The position numbers and the translations under genes were made by a program. From contig MKTC01000041.1 of the NCBI GenBank assembly GCA_001897535.1, positions 1 through 42,252 of the forward strand: a stretch of DNA of 42,252 bases, in the 5' to 3' direction. Shown one piece after another: positions 32,027 to 40,106 of the stretch (positions within the stretch are counted from its first letter, which is position 1; every line of letters begins with the position of its first letter). The notes under the pieces were generated by a model, which did no database searches, was not told the DNA's origin, and saw nothing but the letters and a program-made list of their open reading frames with translations. Source of the stretch: Bacteroidetes bacterium 37-13. Lineage in GTDB: Bacteria; Bacteroidota; Bacteroidia; Chitinophagales; LD1.

Positions 32027-34927
32027 TTAGTAGCCGAATATTTCTTCTAAGGTAAGCTCTTTAAACTTGCCTAATTGCTCTAAGTTTTTGAAGTCAATGG
32101 TTTCTTTGTTGCCCAAAATACAGTAAGTAAATTGCTTGTTTTTAATGTGAGTGTTAAAGAAATTTTCAAGCAATTTAAAGTCAGCAGTTTTCATGTCTTT
32201 GTAAACTTGAATTCTGTAATCGGTAGTTAAGCCGCGCTTTTGAGCAATATCGTATTGCCAGTAAATATCTTCACCGTTTATTCTTTCGCTTTCTAAGGTT
32301 TTAATGATATTTTCTTTTGCGCCATTAAATTGTTGCGGCACATAAGGAATATTATTGAACAACTTATTCATTTCTGATAAAGCAGTTTTTAGCTTATCGC
32401 TTTGTGTTCCTACATAGCCGTGTAAGTAGTGTGAACGGTCAGCATATTTCGGCATTTCAAAATAGCTGTAAACAGAATATGCCAATGCCATTTTTTCTCT
32501 AATTTCTTGGAACAAAATACTGGATAATCCGCCACCGTAATATTCGCTGTAAAGTGTTTGTGGCGTAAATAACTTGCTATCAAATTTCACATCTTTAGCT
32601 AACATGCGCACTTCAGCTTGTTTCATATTGTAATTGCAGAAATAAACCAAAGGCTCTTTTGTATCCAATTCAGGATATACTGTTGGTGCAGGATAGTTTT
32701 TTAATGCAGTATTCGATTTATGGTATTTAGCAATAATATTTTTTGCTGCATTTGCATCTAATTGTCCGTAGTAGAAAATTTTGTGTTTATAGCTTAAAAG
32801 CGATTTCAAAAGTTGCACTAATTCTTCCGGCTTAATGGTTTTTAATTCGCTTTCTGTAATAATATTATTGAAAGGATTTTTTGCACCATACTTTGCATAA
32901 TTTGCCATGGCGCTGTGCAGTATTTGCCCTTTGTTTAGTTTGGCATTTGCTCTAGATTGTTGAATATCGGCAATTAAACCTTCATACGATTCTTTATTTG
33001 GCTGAACATTAGCAAGCAGATGTTCAAAGAGTTCAACGCCTTTTTCTAAGTTTTCTTCTAAGCCGCTAAGCGAAACATAAACGCGGTCGCGCTGTGTGTT
33101 TACATTAAAGCTTAAACCAAGTTTGTAAAATTCTTTCTGCAAATCTTCAGCAGAATATTTGTTTGTTCCCAAGAATTTTAAATAACCAACAGCCAAACCT
33201 AATTTCTTAATGTTATCATCGCCCATATCGAAAATATAGTTGAGTGAAAACGTTTTGTTTAGTTCATTTTTTACATAATCGAAATTGATTTGCTCGCCTA
33301 ATTTTAAGTGAGTAATATCTTTGTTGAAGTCTAAGAATTTTGGTTGCAATTCCTGCATTCCTATTTTATCGAAATTGCTTTTGAAAGCACTCTGCGTGTC
33401 TTTGTTCATTACCACTGGTGTAATTTGTGGCTTCTCTACTTTGTGCCTTTCCGGAGTGCCGATACGCTTGTAGCAAACTGCAAAACCTTGTCCGTAATTT
33501 TTGTTTGCAAAAGCTATTAATTCTTGCTTGGTAACTTTGCTTAATTCGTCAATTTGTTTTATTTTTTTCTCCCAAGGAATATCTTCTACAAAAGCACCCA
33601 TCATTTCTGAGGCGCGAGAATTGTTGCTTTCTGCTTCTTTCATTAAACGCAACTTTCTGTTTTGGATAATTGCAGGAATAAGCCAATCGTCAAATTCGCC
33701 TTTTTTTATTTTGTTCAATTCGCCTAATAGCAAATCTTTTACTTGCTCTAAAGTTTGCCCTTTGCGCGGTTCACCATACAGAAAATGTGTTGTAAAATCT
33801 TTGTTGTCCCAAAAGAAAGAAGAGGCGCTTAAAACCTTTTGTTTTTGCACCAAATCCAAATCAATTAAACCGGCTTGTCCGTTAGAAAGAATTTCATCAA
33901 CCAACGAAGCTAACAGTGCATCGCGCGTGCCGGCTCCATCAAATCTAAAGCCAACAAAAACGTGCTCCGGTTGTGGACCTTTCACTACGGTATCTATTTC
34001 TTTGGTAAGTGGAGGTAATTCATTTTTATGGAACTCAGGAATTTCGCCTGCTTGCCAATCGCCAAAATACTTTTCAACTTCTTTTACAGCTTCATCAGGA
34101 TTCACATCTCCGGCAAGAATAATTGCTACATTATTTGGGCGGTAGTAAGTATCAAAATACTTATGTATGTTTACCATACTTGGGTTTTTTAAATGCTGCC
34201 CCAAGCCAATGGTAGTTTGTGTTCCATACGGGTGATTTGGATAAAGTGCTTCCAATACACTTTGCAAACTCCAGCGCGAATCGCGGTCTTGGCTAATATT
34301 AAATTCTTCGTAAACAGCTTCTAACTCTGTGTGAAATAAGCGAAGCACCAAAGTTTTAAATCTATTAGATTCTAGCTTCAACCATTTGCCAATTGCATTG
34401 GCAGGAATATCGTTTACATAAACTGTCATATCGTTTGAAGTGAAGGCATTAGTTCCTTGTGCGCCCAACGATGTTGTCATTTTATCGTATTCATTAGGAA
34501 TTGCCAGTTTCGATGCTTCGTAGCTAAAGCTATCTATTCTGTGGTAAATAGCTGTTTTCTTTGCTTCATTCGGTTCGTTTTTATGTGCTTCAAATAAATT
34601 AGAAATAGAATCCAGCATTATGCTTTCTTTATCCCAATTTAATGTGCCAATATCGTGCGTTCCTTTAAACACCATGTGTTCCAAATAATGCGCCAAACCG
34701 GTAGTTTCTGGCGGGTCAAATTTTGAGCCTGCTTTCACCGCAATCATAGTTTGCACTCTTGGCGAAGTTTTATTCACCGAAATGAAAACTTTTAAACCAT
34801 TTTTAAGCGTGTATTCTTTTACCGGAAAATAGCCATCGGTATAGTTTTTAGCTACTAATGTTTGCTGAGCAAAAAGCCCGCCCGAAGCCAATAAAAAGGC
34901 AACAAAAAAATTGAAATACTTCATCAT
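32027..34927 (-). CDS. M16-family zinc metalloprotease (two-domain, exported)
   Basis: This 966-residue protein has a signal peptide (FVAFLLASGGLFAQQ). The N-terminal half carries the inverted zinc motif HYLEH (His80, Glu83, His84), with the distal glutamates in ELEAVYEEFN near residue 205. The C-terminal half shows M16_C features (QEIREKMALAYSVYSY and the GYVGT region), with no HxxEH motif, as in pitrilysin-like clamshell proteases. It probably degrades peptides in the periplasm. Two ATGs occur in tandem at the start. The downstream PAP2 gene follows ten bases after the stop. Confidence 0.93.
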   Translation of the reverse strand: MMKYFNFFVAFLLASGGLFAQQTLVAKNYTDGYFPVKEYTLKNGLKVFISVNKTSPRVQTMIAVKAGSKFDPPETTGLAHYLEHMVFKGTHDIGTLNWDKESIMLDSISNLFEAHKNEPNEAKKTAIYHRIDSFSYEASKLAIPNEYDKMTTSLGAQGTNAFTSNDMTVYVNDIPANAIGKWLKLESNRFKTLVLRLFHTELEAVYEEFNISQDRDSRWSLQSVLEALYPNHPYGTQTTIGLGQHLKNPSMVNIHKYFDTYYRPNNVAIILAGDVNPDEAVKEVEKYFGDWQAGEIPEFHKNELPPLTKEIDTVVKGPQPEHVFVGFRFDGAGTRDALLASLVDEILSNGQAGLIDLDLVQKQKVLSASSFFWDNKDFTTHFLYGEPRKGQTLEQVKDLLLGELNKIKKGEFDDWLIPAIIQNRKLRLMKEAESNNSRASEMMGAFVEDIPWEKKIKQIDELSKVTKQELIAFANKNYGQGFAVCYKRIGTPERHKVEKPQITPVVMNKDTQSAFKSNFDKIGMQELQPKFLDFNKDITHLKLGEQINFDYVKNELNKTFSLNYIFDMGDDNIKKLGLAVGYLKFLGTNKYSAEDLQKEFYKLGLSFNVNTQRDRVYVSLSGLEENLEKGVELFEHLLANVQPNKESYEGLIADIQQSRANAKLNKGQILHSAMANYAKYGAKNPFNNIITESELKTIKPEELVQLLKSLLSYKHKIFYYGQLDANAAKNIIAKYHKSNTALKNYPAPTVYPELDTKEPLVYFCNYNMKQAEVRMLAKDVKFDSKLFTPQTLYSEYYGGGLSSILFQEIREKMALAYSVYSYFEMPKYADRSHYLHGYVGTQSDKLKTALSEMNKLFNNIPYVPQQFNGAKENIIKTLESERINGEDIYWQYDIAQKRGLTTDYRIQVYKDMKTADFKLLENFFNTHIKNKQFTYCILGNKETIDFKNLEQLGKFKELTLEEIFGY

Positions 34928-35084
34928 AATTTACTTTCTGAAAACCGAAGTTGAAAAAAATATGTAATTGCAAAGCATAAAGCGCGGAATAACTTTTTTC
35001 GCTGTTAAAAAAAACTAACTTCGCGCGGCTCAAATTCAATCTAAACTATAATTTGCGCTTCAATTAAAAACATAAGTAGTTAAT

Positions 35085-37046
35085 ATGAGATTTCTGTTTC
35101 TTGCATCTGCCCTTGCTGCTTCAACAGCATTATTTTCACAAGTTGAAAAAAGCACCACACTTTTCACTGTTGCCGGAGAGCCTGTAACTGTTGGTGAGTT
35201 TGAATATGTTTACACTAAAAACAATGTAAACAATCAAGCTGATTTTAGTGAAAAAAGTCTGAGTGAATACTTAGATCTTTACAAGAATTTTCGCTTAAAA
35301 GTAAAAGAAGCCGAAGCGCTGAAGTTAGACACTATTACAAGTTTAATGACAGAGCTAAGCGGCTACCGCAAACAATTAGCTAAATCGTATTTAACCGATA
35401 AAGAAATTTCGGAAAAACTATTGCAAGAAGCTTATGAGCGTTCTCTGCGCGATGTGAATGCCAGCCACATTTTAATTAAGTGCGATGAAAATGCTAATCC
35501 ACAAGATACAATGCTTGCTTACAAAAAAGCGATGAGCATTCGCCAACGTTTAATTAAAGGCGAAGATTTTGGAAAATTAGCGCGCGAAAACAGCGATGAC
35601 CCAAGTGCAAAAGATAACGATGGCAACTTAGGTTGGTTCTCTGTTTTTCAAATGATTTATCCTTTTGAATCTGCCGTTTATTCTTTAAAACCGGGTGAAG
35701 TAAGCATGCCTGTTCACACACAATACGGCTACCACATCGTGAAATTAAATTCTTCGCGTCCGGCACAAGGCGAAATTCATACAGCGCATTTGTTGTTGAA
35801 ATTCCCTGAAGGTGCAAACGATGCTCAAAAGAAAAAAATTGCAACTCAAATAGATTCAATTTATCAAGCTATTGTTTCCGGAAAAGTTTCTTTTGAAGAT
35901 GCTGTTGCACAATTTTCTGAAGACAGAACTTCAAGAAACAAAAAAGGTGATTTACCTTGGTTCGGAACAGGAAGAATGGTTCCTCAATTTGAAGAAGCAG
36001 CTTTTGCACTTAAAAACGATGGCGATATTTCTAACCCGGTTCAAACTGCTTACGGCTGGCATATTATTAAGCGTTTAGAGAAAAGAGATGCTCCAAAATA
36101 CGATGAAGTAAAATCAACTTTAAAACGCAAAATTGAGCGTGATAGCAGAAGCCAAGTAGCAAAAGGTATTTTGGTAGAAAAGATTAAGAGAGAAAATAAC
36201 TTTAAAGATTTCCCTGCCAATAAAAAAGAATTTTTTGCTGCTGTAGATTCAACTATTACCAAAGGAACTTTAAATACTGCTGAATTAGAGAAGTTGAACA
36301 AACCACTTTTCACTATTGCAAACAATACGTATTCGCAAGCAGATTTTGCAGGATATATTTCAAAAAATGCAAAACATAGAGGCGATAAAAACAAAGAACA
36401 ACTTTTAGAAGAGTACTACGAAAACTTTGTAGCACAAAGCGCTTTGGATTACGAAGAAAGCCAATTAGAAACTAAAAAGCCTGAGTTTAAATCTTTGATG
36501 AAGGAATACAGAGATGGTATTTTGTTGTTTGAATTAACCGACCGCGAAGTATGGAGCAAAGCTTCTAAAGATACAGTTGGTTTAAATGCTTTCCACGAGC
36601 AAAACAAAAATAAATACATGTGGGGAAATCGCGTGCAAGCAGTTATTTACAACACAACCGATAAAACTTTAGCTGAAAAAGCACATAAAATGGCTTTGAA
36701 GAAAAATGCTGATGAAGAAAAAATAAAAGCAAAATTGAATAAGCCCGATGCTGCTGCAAAAATTTCAACTATTGATGGCAAATACGAAAAAGGCCAGTAC
36801 AACGTGATTGATGAAATAGATTGGAAAGTTGGTGTAACTCCTGTGAAAATGTTAGATGACAGCAGCTACCGTTTTATTGTGGTGAAAGCATTGGTAGCTC
36901 CTGAACCTAAAACATTAAAAGAAGCAAAAGGTTACGTAGTAAGCGATTACCAAGAATATTTGGAAAAAACTTGGTTAGATAATTTGCGCAGAAAGTATCC
37001 GATAAAAGTGAATGAAAGTGTTTTAAAAGCACTGATAAAAAAATAG
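35085..37046 (+). CDS. SurA-like peptidyl-prolyl isomerase with two parvulin domains
   Basis: This 653-residue periplasmic protein has a signal peptide ending ALFSQ and a SurA-type N-terminal helical part. Two PPIC (parvulin) domains follow, near residues 125-225 (NASHILIK, GNLGWFSVFQM, TQYGYHIVKL) and 230-335 (HTAHLLLKFP, GDLPWFGTGRMVP, TAYGWHIIKR), then a long C-terminal region. SurA escorts outer-membrane proteins to the BAM machine. It is followed 16 bases later by a second SurA-like lipoprotein gene and then by an outer-membrane barrel gene, which fits an outer-membrane biogenesis operon. Confidence 0.92.
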   Translation: MRFLFLASALAASTALFSQVEKSTTLFTVAGEPVTVGEFEYVYTKNNVNNQADFSEKSLSEYLDLYKNFRLKVKEAEALKLDTITSLMTELSGYRKQLAKSYLTDKEISEKLLQEAYERSLRDVNASHILIKCDENANPQDTMLAYKKAMSIRQRLIKGEDFGKLARENSDDPSAKDNDGNLGWFSVFQMIYPFESAVYSLKPGEVSMPVHTQYGYHIVKLNSSRPAQGEIHTAHLLLKFPEGANDAQKKKIATQIDSIYQAIVSGKVSFEDAVAQFSEDRTSRNKKGDLPWFGTGRMVPQFEEAAFALKNDGDISNPVQTAYGWHIIKRLEKRDAPKYDEVKSTLKRKIERDSRSQVAKGILVEKIKRENNFKDFPANKKEFFAAVDSTITKGTLNTAELEKLNKPLFTIANNTYSQADFAGYISKNAKHRGDKNKEQLLEEYYENFVAQSALDYEESQLETKKPEFKSLMKEYRDGILLFELTDREVWSKASKDTVGLNAFHEQNKNKYMWGNRVQAVIYNTTDKTLAEKAHKMALKKNADEEKIKAKLNKPDAAAKISTIDGKYEKGQYNVIDEIDWKVGVTPVKMLDDSSYRFIVVKALVAPEPKTLKEAKGYVVSDYQEYLEKTWLDNLRRKYPIKVNESVLKALIKK

Positions 37047-37062
37047 TATCACAAGAGCAACA

Positions 37063-37986
37063 ATGACTCAAAGCACACCAAACAAAAAAACTTTAGTATT
37101 TAAAAATAGAAAAGGAACTCCTACAACGGGGTTCTTTTTCTTCATAGCATTTCTATTGCTTTTGGGTGGCTGCCAATACTTGAAACAAAAAATTTCTGGC
37201 ACAGATGAAAAACCTATTGCAAGAGTTTATGATGAATATCTCTATGCCAGCGACTTGAAAAATTTAACCACAGGATTAAGCCCAAAAGATAGCGCACAAG
37301 TAATTAAATCTGCCATTGAAAAATGGATGCAGCAGCAACTACTTTTAAAAAAAGCTGTTGAAAATATTCCTGATAACGACCCGAGCATTTTAAGAAAAGT
37401 AGAAGACTATCGCCAATCTTTAGTGCTTTATGAATACGAAAAAGCATTGATTATTGACCGTTTAGATACAGCCATCAATCAAGCAGATATTCAAAAGTAT
37501 TACGACCAATACAATGATAATTTTCCTTTGTCTCAAATCATGTATTTGATACAGTTTGTGAAACTAAAAGACAATGCTCCGGAGATTAAAGAATTTAAAA
37601 AGCTATTGCTTAAAAACCATACCACCGAAGATGAAGAACAAATTGAAGGCTATTGCAAAGCAAATGTTACTTCTTATGCATTTGCAGAGCCGCTTTGGTA
37701 TAATGCAGAAAATTTAAAAACTATGTTTCGCTTTGAAGATGGCGACTTATTGCAGCTTTCGGTAAACAACAAGTTCAAAGCGTATGAAAAAGAAGAAGGA
37801 ACAACTTTTTATGTAAGAATCTTAGATATTAAGCGTGAAGGCGAAAAAATGCCTATTGAATTGGCAAGAACGGATATAGCGAAAATAATTATTGAAAAAC
37901 GTAAAATGAAATTGATTGAAGATTTTTATAAACGCGCTTACAATGAAGGAGTTACATCAAAAAATGCAGAGTTATATGTTCAATAA
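37063..37986 (+). CDS. SurA/PpiD-like lipoprotein without a clear parvulin domain
   Basis: This 307-residue protein has an unusually long N-region (about 22 residues before the hydrophobic core) and then FFFFIAFLLLLGGC, a lipobox with Cys near residue 37. The mature part begins like SurA N-terminal domains (IARVYDEYLYASDL ... VIKSAIEKWMQQQLLLKKA ... YYDQYNDNFPLSQI). No PPIC active-site motif is visible, so it may be a chaperone-only paralogue. No alternative ATG gives a shorter signal. It overlaps the next gene by 11 bases. Confidence 0.75.
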   Translation: MTQSTPNKKTLVFKNRKGTPTTGFFFFIAFLLLLGGCQYLKQKISGTDEKPIARVYDEYLYASDLKNLTTGLSPKDSAQVIKSAIEKWMQQQLLLKKAVENIPDNDPSILRKVEDYRQSLVLYEYEKALIIDRLDTAINQADIQKYYDQYNDNFPLSQIMYLIQFVKLKDNAPEIKEFKKLLLKNHTTEDEEQIEGYCKANVTSYAFAEPLWYNAENLKTMFRFEDGDLLQLSVNNKFKAYEKEEGTTFYVRILDIKREGEKMPIELARTDIAKIIIEKRKMKLIEDFYKRAYNEGVTSKNAELYVQ

Positions 37987-38560
37987 AATCTCCTTTTTAC
38001 TCGTATTTTTCTTTCTTGTATTTACTGCAAATGCACAGTTAGAAAAAGGAAATATTTCTACCGGAGCCGGCATTGATATTGCCAGCACTTTTGTAGCAGC
38101 TACGAAATATAACAACAGTTATTTCAACCTGAGTGTTGCGCCAGGATTAACCTACTTTGTAATAAACAACTTAGCTATTGGCGGAAGTGTAAATTTTACA
38201 ATGATAGTGCAGCGAAGAGAAAAAACAACCGCTTTTCTTTCGGAAGTAGGGCCAACTATTCGTTACTATTTTGGAAAGAAAAAAGTAACCAATAAAAAAG
38301 GATTTATTCAACTGAATGGTGGATATGCAACTTCTACTTTTTTAATTGATAGTAAAGTTTCTGGTCGCGATGGCGGCTTTGTTGGTGGTTTGATTGGTTT
38401 TGCTTATTTCATCAATAAAAACATTTCGATGGAAACTTCTTTAGGTTATACTTACAATAAACAAAAGGATTGGGTACGGCACAATATTCCTTTTAAAGTG
38501 GGATTTAATATTTTTATTTTACCCAAAAAGAAATCACCTGAGAGTGAGGCGCAGCCTTGA
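37976..38560 (+). CDS. Small outer-membrane beta-barrel protein
   Basis: From ATG 37976 the protein has 194 residues with a clear signal peptide (MFNKISFLLVFFFLVFTANA, then Q). Eight or so amphipathic strands with Gly and aromatic residues follow (ISTGAGIDIASTF, YFNLSVAPGLTYFVI, GPTIRYYFG, GFIQLNGGYATSTF, MSLGYTYN-like). This fits the OmpA/OmpX-type small barrels common in Bacteroidota. ATG 37964 is an alternative four codons upstream. The 11-base overlap with the SurA-like lipoprotein gene suggests coupling to the foldase genes. The function is unknown. Confidence 0.78.
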   Translation: MFNKISFLLVFFFLVFTANAQLEKGNISTGAGIDIASTFVAATKYNNSYFNLSVAPGLTYFVINNLAIGGSVNFTMIVQRREKTTAFLSEVGPTIRYYFGKKKVTNKKGFIQLNGGYATSTFLIDSKVSGRDGGFVGGLIGFAYFINKNISMETSLGYTYNKQKDWVRHNIPFKVGFNIFILPKKKSPESEAQP

Positions 38561-38631
38561 TTTTGTATTGAAAAATAAATAAATTAAGAGTACGAGATAT
38601 ACCAATCTCATAAAAAATATCAACTATACTC

Positions 38632-38661
38632 TTGACAAATCAATAGCATAGCCCTATTTTG
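38632..38661 (+). promoter_or_regulatory. Candidate promoter for the beta-helix gene
   Basis: TTG (38632-38634) and TATTTTG (38655-38661) are 20 bases apart, close to the Bacteroidota pattern but one base short in the box. Transcription would start near 38668, leaving a leader of about 70 bases. Confidence 0.35.
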
Positions 38662-38739
38662 CAGCATGTAAACACTAATACGATAACAGAAAAATAAAGT
38701 TTCAAAAAAGTTACAAGAAAAAATTTAAAAATTTAAAAT

Positions 38740-39918
38740 ATGGAAAAGCCTTACACCTTTACAATGATTTTCTCTGCTCTACTACTTATTACAGGCGTAG
38801 TTTTTGCAGAACCGCTAAATGGAGAATACACCATTGGACAAAATGGTACTTTTAAAAGCATGAATGCAGCCGTAAAGTCTTTACAAGATAATGGCATTTC
38901 AGGACCGGTTTGGCTTAGCTTTGAAAAAGGAGAGTACAAAGAAAAAGTGAACATTGGTAATATTAAAGGTGCAAACGCCATGAACACCATCACTTTTGAT
39001 TCAAAATCAGGAAATAATTCTGATGTAGTGATTGAATCTCCCGCTGATGGAAGTGATTACACGATTAGCTTAAAAGATGCTTCTTTTATTTCATTTGAAA
39101 ATATAACCATTTCAAACAGCGCTTCCACTTATGGAAATGTTGTGAAAGTTGATGGCAATGCTTCTAACATTGGTTTTAAAAGTTGTATTTTAAATGGAGT
39201 AGAAGGTGCCAGAACAGGTTCAAATAATGCCGTGATTTATTGCACTTCGCAAGGCAAAAAGGATTATTTTTCTTTTGATGATACGGAGTTAAATAATGGC
39301 AGTTACGGTTTGTATAAGAAAGCCGAAACTGCATCAATAAGAACATTGATCTCAGGCTGCTTATTTTACAACCAATACGAAAGCGGTGTTGTGATTGATA
39401 ATGAAGAAGCTCCAGTGCTAACAAACAATGTAGTGAATTCGCTTTCTAAATTCAGCGATTACAAAGCAGTAGCTTTAAGCCAATGCAACGGAAATACAAT
39501 TATTTCAAACAATATTATCAATGCAGCAAATGGTCGCTACGCTATTTATTTGGATAACTGTACCGGTTTGGATAATAACTACGCATCAATAAATGCTAAC
39601 TCAATTTCAGTAGGCGGAACTGATGCAATTTATGGTATTGCAATCAATGGAAATTCTGATAATCAACTTATTAACTTCAACAGAATTAAACTTACCATTG
39701 ATGCAAAACAAGCAGCTAACCAAGCTTACTACGCTAATAATTCAACAGGAAAAAATGTAAATCTTACCAATAATTTATTCTATGATTTGAATACTGGAGG
39801 CTACACAATTCTTGGAAATACTTACAAAGATTTCTTTAACCAATTGCCGGAGCAAAACAGTTCGCTTTCAGTTTCTGCAAATGGAATTACAATAGAAAAA
39901 GTGATACCAATAAAATAA
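38740..39918 (+). CDS. Secreted right-handed beta-helix protein
   Basis: This 392-residue protein has a signal peptide ending GVVFA. A start resembling other Bacteroidota surface proteins follows (GEYTIGQNGTFKSMNAAVKS). Then come pectate-lyase-like parallel beta-helix turns with Asn ladders (ENITISNSA, FKSCILNG, TNNVVNSL, ISNNIINAANG, LTNNLFYDL). There is no catalytic signature and no T9SS tail, so it may be a binding or structural protein. A strong terminator follows 33 bases after the stop. Confidence 0.8.
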   Translation: MEKPYTFTMIFSALLLITGVVFAEPLNGEYTIGQNGTFKSMNAAVKSLQDNGISGPVWLSFEKGEYKEKVNIGNIKGANAMNTITFDSKSGNNSDVVIESPADGSDYTISLKDASFISFENITISNSASTYGNVVKVDGNASNIGFKSCILNGVEGARTGSNNAVIYCTSQGKKDYFSFDDTELNNGSYGLYKKAETASIRTLISGCLFYNQYESGVVIDNEEAPVLTNNVVNSLSKFSDYKAVALSQCNGNTIISNNIINAANGRYAIYLDNCTGLDNNYASINANSISVGGTDAIYGIAINGNSDNQLINFNRIKLTIDAKQAANQAYYANNSTGKNVNLTNNLFYDLNTGGYTILGNTYKDFFNQLPEQNSSLSVSANGITIEKVIPIK

Positions 39919-39951
39919 TATATTCCAAAGTTTTTCAGACTTGTTCAGACT

Positions 39952-39983
39952 AAGACGGTTTCTTTGAAGCCGTCTTTTTTTTT
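39952..39983 (+). terminator. Rho-independent terminator of the beta-helix gene
   Basis: AAGACGGTTTC and GAAGCCGTCTT form an 11-base stem with one wobble and a three-base loop. Together with the stem's closing T residues, a run of nine or more T residues follows. Confidence 0.92.
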
Positions 39984-40011
39984 GTTTATATTCTACAATA
40001 TAGTTTTGAAT

Positions 40012-40035
40012 AAAAGGTTACAGAACGAACCTTTT
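40012..40035 (+). terminator. Second small hairpin before the SprB gene
   Basis: AAAAGGTT and AACCTTTT enclose eight bases, with a fifth T beyond the stem. It lies between the terminator above and the next gene and could be a backup terminator or a leader hairpin. Confidence 0.3.
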
Positions 40036-40106
40036 TAATTGTGGATAAACTATGCAACATTCAAGGTTAAAAATCAGTACAACCACAAAGTTGAACCGAT
40101 GTACCT

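Noticed and set aside
33501-34145. 214-codon plus-strand frame inside the M16 protease gene
   Set aside because: The minus-strand protease is complete, and the antisense product shows no recognisable family and no start context.
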